IMG/VR virus record: IMGVR_UViG_3300048908_000199
Location: 1 to 44,712 of that record
Source: a virus
Strand: one strand, 5' to 3'
DNA length: 44,712 nucleotides
A program made the position numbers and the translations under genes. The notes beneath the pieces are model-generated. The model made no database searches. It had not been told where the DNA came from and saw only the letters and a list, made by a program, of their open reading frames with translations. Positions 31,469-38,291 of this stretch are shown piece by piece. Within the stretch, counting starts at the first letter, position 1, and each line of letters starts with the position of its first letter.

Positions 31469-32020
31469 TCACTTCTTCTTGATGTTCAGCGTATCAAGCG
31501 CGATGCCCGAATATCGCTCATAGGTCCGAAGCCCGGCAATTCCGACCCAAACTGGCAAAAACGCCGCCCAAATTCCGTCCGACATGAGCGGCAGATGCGC
31601 GGCGCTGGCGATGAGTTGATAGGCGGCCGGGATCGGGCAGAGCAGCCATCCCGCCGCCGGGCGCCAGCCGCCATAGAAGAAGCGCAGCGCCGCCGGCCCC
31701 TCGATATGCAGCTCAGCGTCGTTCTGATCGACCTGCAACTGCGCCAGCGCCAGATCGGTCTTGTTCTTTTCCTCTAGCGCCATGAGCGCGTCGGGCGCAG
31801 CGGCGGCGGCCTGCACCGTCGAGGCGACAACCGCGGGCGAGGCGTCGGCCGGCAATCCGACCGACTGCGCAATCTCGGGGATCAGATCGCCAATGGCGCC
31901 GCCAACGAACGTCCCCAGCGGCCCCCCTACGGCAGTGCCAACCATCCGGCCGAGGATTGGCGCGCCCTTTGAAATGAGGGCGCCTGCGAGGGCTTGGAGG
32001 TCTTTCGGGTCGAAGCCCAT
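31469..32020 (-). CDS. 3TM holin, gene-transfer-agent type
   Basis: This 183-residue protein is started at MGFDPKDLQALAGALISK, one base after the lipoprotein stop. A Gly-rich hydrophobic N-terminal segment is followed by charged helices ending in LALAQLQVDQNDAELH. FFYGGWRPAAGWLLCPIPAA and two further hydrophobic spans come next. The D-x-N-x-E ... GWRPAxGW pattern is the signature of the 3TM holin family named for gene-transfer-agent release. It forms the membrane lesion for lysis. Confidence 0.8.
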   Translation of the reverse strand: MGFDPKDLQALAGALISKGAPILGRMVGTAVGGPLGTFVGGAIGDLIPEIAQSVGLPADASPAVVASTVQAAAAAPDALMALEEKNKTDLALAQLQVDQNDAELHIEGPAALRFFYGGWRPAAGWLLCPIPAAYQLIASAAHLPLMSDGIWAAFLPVWVGIAGLRTYERYSGIALDTLNIKKK

Positions 32021-32021
32021 G

Positions 32022-32141
32022 TCAGCGGCCCTCCTGGTGGCGGACAATATCGGAAATGGCGCCCCAATCATCTTGGTCCCTGGCGGGCGCCGCGCAGCCG
32101 GTGAGCAGCAGCACGGCGGCGAGTGCGAGAATGGCCCGCAT
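32022..32141 (-). CDS. Short lipoprotein (o-spanin-like)
   Basis: This 39-codon gene encodes MRAILALAAVLLLTGCAAPA plus a short soluble tail ending HQEGR. The LTGC lipobox is clear. It starts two bases after the endolysin stop and ends one base before the holin ATG. A tiny lipoprotein in the lysis cassette suggests an outer-membrane spanin, although it is shorter and less Pro-rich than typical Rz1. Confidence 0.65.
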   Translation of the reverse strand: MRAILALAAVLLLTGCAAPARDQDDWGAISDIVRHQEGR

Positions 32142-32142
32142 G

Positions 32143-33054
32143 TCAGCCTGCCTTTCGCGCGGCGGTGAGCATGGCGACAACAGCGGCGAACGCTTCCGCG
32201 AGCGTGTGGCCGGCGGCGAGAAGCGCGCGCGTCGTTTCGTGGATCAGATCAGAGTCGGCGGCGGCCGCCGGCGGCGCGGGAAGCGGGATCGGCGCGGGAA
32301 ACTCGGCGGTAACGGGGTTCGCCGCCGGGACATTCAGGCGAGAGACGAGACTTCCGGCCGATGGCGCGACCGGCGCGGTGACGGCCGACGGCGCCTGTGG
32401 GGCGGCCGGCGCGGGGATAGGCTCCGGGGCAGGCTCCGCGCCATCGAGGAAGTGATGCGCCCGACCGAGATACATAATGCGGTCTGACAACCCATTGGAG
32501 CCGCCATTGATGAGGCGCGTCACGTCGGCAGTCTTGCCCGCGCGCGCCGGCTCATGAATGTTGCGGGAGGTCCAATAGGCGCAGGCGATATCCAGCGCGT
32601 GAGCATCGGAAAGGGCGAGGTCTGGATTGCTGACGAGCGGAAGGCCGGTCGCGCGCTCCATCGCGGCGTATTGGTCACGACCGGTCAACCCGAGAGGCCC
32701 GCGCGCGCGGAAGGTCCAGCCGTCATTCGGGCCACTGTTGCCCATCCGGCCGCCATAGACCTGGTTGGCGATCGCCTGCGGCCCCTGCGCGGCGACATGC
32801 GCGGCGTCAATCTCGCTCTTGAAATGAGAGGTGCCGAAAACCTGCCAGAGCCGCGAGCCGGAATAGTTCAGGTTTTCCTCAAAGCGCGTCAGGCCCCATG
32901 TCTCGACGCAAATCTGCGCGATGAGCTGACACGCTTCCTCGCCCGATTGAATGTTGCGCCTGGCGAAAACGTCAGCCGCGTGATCGACAATCGCGGCGAC
33001 GATTTTCGCATCTGCGTTCGGGCATATCAATTTGAGGGCGTTGCCGGAAATCAT
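32143..33054 (-). CDS. Endolysin, GH19 (chitinase-like) muramidase
   Basis: This 303-residue protein has the GH19 endolysin core: AQICVETWGLTRFEENLNYS near residues 46-65, with the two Glu of the catalytic region. FRARGPLGLTGRDQYA (about 118-133) and NGGSNGLSDR follow. A Pro/Ala-rich linker and a C-terminal helix (HTLAEAFAAVVAMLTAARKAG region) come last. It degrades peptidoglycan after the holin lets it out. Its ribosome-binding site is in a hairpin. Confidence 0.85.
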   Translation of the reverse strand: MISGNALKLICPNADAKIVAAIVDHAADVFARRNIQSGEEACQLIAQICVETWGLTRFEENLNYSGSRLWQVFGTSHFKSEIDAAHVAAQGPQAIANQVYGGRMGNSGPNDGWTFRARGPLGLTGRDQYAAMERATGLPLVSNPDLALSDAHALDIACAYWTSRNIHEPARAGKTADVTRLINGGSNGLSDRIMYLGRAHHFLDGAEPAPEPIPAPAAPQAPSAVTAPVAPSAGSLVSRLNVPAANPVTAEFPAPIPLPAPPAAAADSDLIHETTRALLAAGHTLAEAFAAVVAMLTAARKAG

Positions 33055-33059
33055 AGGTT

Positions 33060-33082
33060 CTCCCCGTCAGGAACGACGGGAG
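33060..33082 (-). promoter_or_regulatory. Hairpin covering endolysin ribosome-binding site
   Basis: Leftward RNA: CTCCCGTC, six-base loop and GACGGGGAG, one base bulged. The right arm contains GGGGAG, the probable ribosome-binding site six bases before the endolysin ATG. It could delay endolysin synthesis. Confidence 0.5.
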
Positions 33083-33128
33083 AGTGCGGCGCGCGGCGCC
33101 GAGCGGCAACGCACCAATGCCGGCCTGG

Positions 33129-34769
33129 TTAGAACGCCATACACTGTCCGGCGATCACATCGCCGGACCCCATCACTTGCGCCGAACCGGTCGTGCGGGA
33201 GTAATCTTGAAAAGACGCGCTCGTGGCCGTGTAGCCGTATTGCGCGATGACGTGAGTAGCGGCCCCGGTAATATCTTGCAGATTGCATGACCATCCATGC
33301 GCCGCAGGCGGCAAAGCAATCGACGCGTTGCCGGCCGCGCAGGCCGACCCGACCGTGATTGAGAAGGCGGCGGTACCGTTGGCGGTGATTGACGGGCTGG
33401 TGCAAAAGCCGCTCGCAATCGTCGCGGCCTGCCCGCTTATGGCAGTGCTAGCGAGAGTCAATCCGGCGACTTTCGTATTGCCAACACCGTCCACCTGGAA
33501 CCCGCTTGATTTCAAAAAATATCCGGTGATGGTATATGCAGACAGGTCCATCCCTTTATAGATGGTGTTGTGTGTGCCATCCGTACAAATTACACAACCG
33601 CCCGCGGAAATCGGCGCAAGCCCGCCGAGGTTGGATAGATAGAAGCCGTTGACCCAGTTGGTAGCTAACGCCCCCGACGCCGCATGAACCTCATAAGCCG
33701 CATCGCCCAACGATCCCTCGGCGCCAGGGAAGGAAGCTGCTGTATAGCCGAAGCGGTAAAGCGCCGTTCCAACCACGTTCACATCATTTTCTTGGCCTGC
33801 CACTTCCACAACATGCGAAGCCGCGCCACGAACAACAAAGTTGGCTCCGAAGAACGCGCCCTTTTCATTCCCGAGCGTGCCGCCGTCTCCGCTGTCGATT
33901 TGCATGTACGTTGTTAGCGGAACATAATTGCGGTTTGGATTGGTGGCGCTGGATGGAGCCGTAAAATCCATGATAATATCGACGCCCTGCCGCGCGCCTT
34001 TGACGCCCGCGCCGATCTTGTAATTGAATTGCCAGCCGTCGATCGCGCCGAGTTCCGACGAGTCCACCGTATCGCCGGTGATCGAAAAAAGCTGCATGCA
34101 AGTAAATCCGAACGACGATACTCCGCCGCAGGTCGTCGCGGCTATGCCAGACGCCGAAAGCGTCTCACCTGCGACGTTGAGGGTCATCGCAGGATTGCTA
34201 GTGCTTGGCAGGACGGCGAGCATGGCCGGGAATTCACCGATGGATGTCGGAGAGGCCGGCGCCCAAATAGGCCGAATGCCAGGGCCAGCCGATGTCAGGA
34301 CATAGCCCGCCGTCTCAGGGAACGATGGCGCGAACTGCTTTACCTCACGCAGCGACGAGGTAAGCGTGTTGACTTCCTGTTCGTATTCTTGGCGCGTGAT
34401 GCCCGGAGCCGTCGGGATCGTCGTATTGCGCGGATGCCAGGCCCCGATGATTTCCAGCGTGCCAGACGACAGCGATGGTGAAAGCGTCACCTGCATGTCC
34501 GTGATCGGCAGCGATTGCAGATTGAGAGCAACGCCGGACGCCGACGCGCAGGTCCATTGGCTATTCAGCGCGAGCGCGACACCATTGGAAAGCACCTGGA
34601 TATCGGAGCAGTCGCCATAGACCGCGAAAGGGACGCCAACAACCGTCGTAGGGGACGAAAGCGTGAAACTGGCGTAGCGATCAGCGTCAGGGACGGGAGG
34701 AACCGTCGCGTGCGCGGCGAATGGAAAGAGCGCGAGGATCGCAGCGGCGGCGATGCGCTTGATGGTCAT
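33129..34769 (-). CDS. Signal-peptide-bearing tail-fibre-like protein
   Basis: This 546-residue protein is started at MTIKRIAAAAILALFPFAAH; an upstream in-frame ATG adds 13 residues. It has a Sec signal peptide with an AHA-T cleavage site. A beta-rich body follows, and the C-terminal domain (FSITVGSACAAGNASIALPP, AHGWSCNLQDITGAATHVIA) is typical of phage tail-fibre tips. The last gene before endolysin in the fibre cassette. Host-receptor binding is likely. The signal peptide is odd for a virion protein. Confidence 0.7.
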   Translation of the reverse strand: MTIKRIAAAAILALFPFAAHATVPPVPDADRYASFTLSSPTTVVGVPFAVYGDCSDIQVLSNGVALALNSQWTCASASGVALNLQSLPITDMQVTLSPSLSSGTLEIIGAWHPRNTTIPTAPGITRQEYEQEVNTLTSSLREVKQFAPSFPETAGYVLTSAGPGIRPIWAPASPTSIGEFPAMLAVLPSTSNPAMTLNVAGETLSASGIAATTCGGVSSFGFTCMQLFSITGDTVDSSELGAIDGWQFNYKIGAGVKGARQGVDIIMDFTAPSSATNPNRNYVPLTTYMQIDSGDGGTLGNEKGAFFGANFVVRGAASHVVEVAGQENDVNVVGTALYRFGYTAASFPGAEGSLGDAAYEVHAASGALATNWVNGFYLSNLGGLAPISAGGCVICTDGTHNTIYKGMDLSAYTITGYFLKSSGFQVDGVGNTKVAGLTLASTAISGQAATIASGFCTSPSITANGTAAFSITVGSACAAGNASIALPPAAHGWSCNLQDITGAATHVIAQYGYTATSASFQDYSRTTGSAQVMGSGDVIAGQCMAF

Positions 34770-34771
34770 GT

Positions 34772-34800
34772 GCCAGTCTCCAATTTTCAAGGAGACTGGC
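34772..34800 (-). promoter_or_regulatory. Perfect 10-bp hairpin covering a ribosome-binding site
   Basis: Leftward RNA: GCCAGTCTCC, nine-base loop, GGAGACTGGC, then AC and the ATG of the fibre gene. The GGAG site is inside the stem. No T-run follows, so it is not a terminator. Translational control is the best reading. Confidence 0.65.
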
Positions 34801-34846
34801 TGTGTCAAGGGGTCGTCTCAACGCACCCGGATCAATTCAGGCATCG

Positions 34847-35884
34847 CTAAACCAGTGCCGCCCCGGCAGGCGTCCCGATAGTCGGGCAAATGCCGTTGCC
34901 TTCGTCGCATTCGTTCCATGCGTAAAGGAGAGCCGTGTTGGCGTCGCACGGCGCCGGGTTCGCCGCGATGAAAGCCCGCACCGCGGTAATATGCGCTTTA
35001 AGGTCAGCCGCAGCAGGGCGAGCAGCAGTCACTAGACTGCCCATCCAGGGGCGAATGGATTGGTAGAACGACATGGGCCGCCGATAGATGCCGGCGCGGG
35101 TCCAGCCGCTCGAACAGCTCGGGATGAACTTCGCCCCCGTCGCCAGTTGCGAGGCCCAATAGGCTTCGACGGCTGCTTCATAAGCAGCCCATGACATATT
35201 CGGCGTGACGGTGACGGTCGGATTATAAACGCCGATGGCGTCCGCGCCGATCGAGGTTTTGACGGCCGTGTCAAGATCGTTCATGACGACGATGTAGGGC
35301 GTCCCCAACCCCGCCGCGACCGCCGCAGCACGCAAAGCCGTAATCATCGCGGCGACGTTGGACAGCGAGCCGCCCCAATAGCCAGCCAAATCCGCCGCAG
35401 CCGAACCCCACCAAATATAAAGCAGCGGGCGGTTTGTCAGCACTTTGAAATAATTCGGCTGCTGGAACCACGCTACCATCTGATTGACTTGCGTGGTGTA
35501 GTTTCCGGTCGATCCCATCATGCCGAGCTGCATCATGGCGCACCAGGGCATCGTGGCTTTGATGCTTGACGATTGGTGTAAATCCCACGCATTCATCATG
35601 TAAGGCGCGCCGGAATAATCCGGATCGCCGGGGTTGCGCCCGTACATAAGATAGGCCCAATAGCTCAGGCCGTTGGCGGCGGCTTTGGTGATTTCGTTGT
35701 CGATGATCGCCTGCGTTCCGGTGACCGCCCCGAGCGTGTAGCTGTTGATCTGCTTGTAATGAACCGGCGCATATTGCTGAAGGTCAGCATCGGAGAGCGC
35801 AATCGCGTTCTGCGCGGCAGGAGAACCGGCTGCGGCAGAATACCATGCATCCCAACGGATAGCGCCAATGGTGGGAGTCGTCAT
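34847..35884 (-). CDS. GH99/GH71-like hydrolase candidate (depolymerase)
   Basis: This 345-residue protein has no signal peptide. TPTIGAIRWDAWYSAAAG at the start, NEITKAAANGLSYWAYLMYG near residue 65 and NRPLLYIWWGSAAADLAGYW near 145 resemble the early strands of GH99/GH71-type TIM-barrel glycosidases. Such domains attack surface polysaccharide. Set in a fibre/adhesin cassette it may be a capsule depolymerase. The start overlaps the upstream stop (ATGA). The family call is from pattern only. Confidence 0.5.
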   Translation of the reverse strand: MTTPTIGAIRWDAWYSAAAGSPAAQNAIALSDADLQQYAPVHYKQINSYTLGAVTGTQAIIDNEITKAAANGLSYWAYLMYGRNPGDPDYSGAPYMMNAWDLHQSSSIKATMPWCAMMQLGMMGSTGNYTTQVNQMVAWFQQPNYFKVLTNRPLLYIWWGSAAADLAGYWGGSLSNVAAMITALRAAAVAAGLGTPYIVVMNDLDTAVKTSIGADAIGVYNPTVTVTPNMSWAAYEAAVEAYWASQLATGAKFIPSCSSGWTRAGIYRRPMSFYQSIRPWMGSLVTAARPAAADLKAHITAVRAFIAANPAPCDANTALLYAWNECDEGNGICPTIGTPAGAALV

Positions 35885-37122
35885 CCGTTCATGTCCTCGA
35901 CGTTATCGACGCGCACAGTCCAGCGAATGGTTTCGCCTGCCGCTCCGGTGCAAATCACATAGCCGTAGCCAGTCGTGGTGTTTGTCCCGAGCGTCGCCGT
36001 CCAGGTCGAGCCGGCCCCGGTCGATGCGACGGGGGCGCCAGTACCGGTGGAATAAACCAGCGCCAGCGTCGATGCCGTGGCTCCCTCGTTCCAGTAGGCA
36101 AGAATATTCCACATTGCCGAAGCGCCCGTCGTCGTGTTTCGAGCGACAACGAGGATGCGGCTGGCTACCGTCTGATTTGCCTGAACCTGGATCGTGTTGA
36201 CATAGGTCGCCGCCCCGGCGTCTGACGTTGCGGTGACGGGGGTTGCGGATGTGGACTGAATGGCAAACGCCTGTTCAGAAATCTGTGTGGTGCCGTGCGC
36301 CGAGCCAAGTAACGCGCTCATGTGCGATCGCTTTCCAACCACGTAATGGTCAGAAGCGGTGTTGCCAGAAGATACAGAATAGTTTCCGAGGGCATAATTA
36401 TTATTGCCAAGAGCGGTGGATGCGAACCCCAGCGATTGATTGAACCGCCCGAGAGCTACGGAATTTCCTCCCGTAACGACCTCGCTCGGACCGGCCGAGA
36501 AGCCTCCAGTGCCAGTAGGCAAGACGTTTATCGAAGTGTTGTCCCCGGACGCCGTGTAGATGACCGTGTCGCCTTGCACGGATTGAAACACCGGCCAAAC
36601 TGACGGGCTAAGACCATTCAGCGCCTGAAACTGCGCCAGCAGCCCAAGACCATTGCCAAGGACGACATTGCCGGTCCCTTTCGCCGCAATGTCGGCGTCA
36701 ATATTGGCGTCGGACCCCTGCGCGAAAAGAGTTGGAGCGCCCCCCGCGATATTACCCTCGACGGAAAAGTAATTGACCGCCCCTGGGAATGGATAAATCT
36801 CGAACTGCCGCGATCCATCTGGCCCCATGAAGTCAGTAGCGCCATTCCCCAAATTCGGGACGGCAAACGCATATCCGAAACCGAGATTGGCGACTGACGC
36901 ACTTAGCGAAGCAGAATGCGCGACGGGATCAAATACGCCGATCGGGGTACAGATATCATCCGGCGTATTGCCGGCCGCGCCAAAGCCCTTGAGGCAAAGC
37001 GTCCGGGCGCCGCCGCCCCCATAGACTGAGAGGATTACAGGCTGATCGGCATAAGCCAATTGCGCCAGCAATGCTGCGGCCAAGAAGATGGCCGAGCGGA
37101 CCCTTAATGTGAGGCGTCGCAT
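35881..37122 (-). CDS. Signal-peptide-bearing adhesin with YadA-head-like repeats
   Basis: This 413-residue protein has a Sec signal peptide (SAIFLAAALLAQLAYA, cut AYA-D). The mature N-terminus RTLCLKGFGAAG ... PIGVFDPVAH is shared with the next protein. Residues about 215-275 contain SVALGRFNQSLGFASTALGN, the YadA-head type repeat. A beta-rich C-terminal tip follows. There is no membrane anchor. Likely a trimeric adhesin-like fibre. TGATG coupling to its upstream neighbour places it in the same late operon. Confidence 0.68.
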   Translation of the reverse strand: MRRLTLRVRSAIFLAAALLAQLAYADQPVILSVYGGGGARTLCLKGFGAAGNTPDDICTPIGVFDPVAHSASLSASVANLGFGYAFAVPNLGNGATDFMGPDGSRQFEIYPFPGAVNYFSVEGNIAGGAPTLFAQGSDANIDADIAAKGTGNVVLGNGLGLLAQFQALNGLSPSVWPVFQSVQGDTVIYTASGDNTSINVLPTGTGGFSAGPSEVVTGGNSVALGRFNQSLGFASTALGNNNYALGNYSVSSGNTASDHYVVGKRSHMSALLGSAHGTTQISEQAFAIQSTSATPVTATSDAGAATYVNTIQVQANQTVASRILVVARNTTTGASAMWNILAYWNEGATASTLALVYSTGTGAPVASTGAGSTWTATLGTNTTTGYGYVICTGAAGETIRWTVRVDNVEDMNG

Positions 37123-38249
37123 CAGAAATGCTCAACGATAATGGCGTAGCCAGCGCCGCCGAGGCCGCCGGCCCCCGCCGTACCGCCGTTTTGCGCCGAG
37201 CCGCCGCCACCACCGCCGCCACCTGGGAGGCCGCCAGCGCCGCCCGCAAAGGCAGCAGCGAGAGCAGAAGCTCCGCCGGCCCCACCCGCGCCGCAAAGCA
37301 TACTCGTCCCGCTCGCCGCGACACTGAGAGCCGCGCCGGAAGGCCCCGTTCCGGCCCCGCCCGTCGCCACATTCGTAATGGAGCAAGCGTAGCCGCCAGA
37401 ACCGCCATTCGAAACAGCATTGCCTGAGGTAATGCCGCCGCCAGAGCCGCCGCCGGAGGGCGCAGTATTGGACGAGCCTGTTGCGGACGACGCGCCAGCC
37501 GCCGTGCTACCACCGCCACCGCTGCCGATAAGATAGTTCGCGGTCGAAGCCGCCCCCGCACCACTCCCACCAGCAATGCCCAGCCCAGACCCGCCGGAGC
37601 CAGCCGTTGACCCGGAGGCATTCCCGCCCGCGCCGAGGAAGCCGCCGGAGCCGCCACCCGCGCTTGCGGCCGCAAGCTGCCCGCCGGAGCCGCCGCCGGC
37701 GCCATAAGCGATCAGGAGCGAACCAAGCGACGTGTTGCCGCCGGAACCGCCATTGCCGCCGGCGGTCGTATCAGAAGCCGCGGCCGTCCCGATACTCCCA
37801 CCGGACCCGATGGTTATGGCCTGCGATGCTCCAACTGCCGCAGATGTGAATGTAGCAAATCTCGCCGCCGCAGCGCCACCGCCGCCACCACCGGAAACAG
37901 CCGTAGAGGCCGCCTGGCGCGCTCCGCCGCCTCCACCACCGCCGCCGCCGATAAGGTAAACATCAGCCGTCTTCATGCCCGTCGTCGGCGTATAGGTTCC
38001 CGACGCCGAGAAGGTGACGACATTGGTTTGGTTCAGGCTGGTCGTATGCGCGACCGGATCGAACGTGCCGATCGGGACGCAGGTTGCGTCAGGCGTGTCG
38101 CCATTGGCGCCGAAGCCATGCAGGCAGAGCGTGCGCTGGCCAACGCCAACGGCGACGCCGAGCGTGACCGGCTGCGTCGCCATAGCGGGAGCGATGGGGC
38201 AGATCGCCGTAGCGAGAGAGAGCGCGAGCGCGAAATGCTTGAGAGACAT
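37122..38249 (-). CDS. Signal-peptide-bearing glycine-rich adhesin
   Basis: This 375-residue protein has a Sec signal peptide (ALALSLATAICPIAPAMA, cut AMA-T) and the mature start QRTLCLHGFGANG ... PIGTFDPVAH shared with its neighbour. From residue about 85 to the end it is a long glycine/serine/alanine repeat region (GGGGGGGGARQ, GGSGGNTSLGS and similar), as in Gly-rich phage fibre tips. The repetitive DNA is consistent with changeable specificity. Probably a receptor-binding fibre. Confidence 0.68.
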   Translation of the reverse strand: MSLKHFALALSLATAICPIAPAMATQPVTLGVAVGVGQRTLCLHGFGANGDTPDATCVPIGTFDPVAHTTSLNQTNVVTFSASGTYTPTTGMKTADVYLIGGGGGGGGGARQAASTAVSGGGGGGAAAARFATFTSAAVGASQAITIGSGGSIGTAAASDTTAGGNGGSGGNTSLGSLLIAYGAGGGSGGQLAAASAGGGSGGFLGAGGNASGSTAGSGGSGLGIAGGSGAGAASTANYLIGSGGGGSTAAGASSATGSSNTAPSGGGSGGGITSGNAVSNGGSGGYACSITNVATGGAGTGPSGAALSVAASGTSMLCGAGGAGGASALAAAFAGGAGGLPGGGGGGGGSAQNGGTAGAGGLGGAGYAIIVEHF

Positions 38250-38291
38250 TTGCCATACCTCGAAACGATGAGACGGTTGCGGATCGCGGCC

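Noticed and set aside
34772-34800. Intrinsic terminator after the GH99-like gene
   Set aside because: The stem is strong, but no T-run follows in either direction and the stem contains the next gene's ribosome-binding site.
37122-38000. Tandem-repeat or CRISPR-like array
   Set aside because: Repetition is codon-level Gly/Ser low complexity within one reading frame. There are no constant repeats with regular unique spacers.
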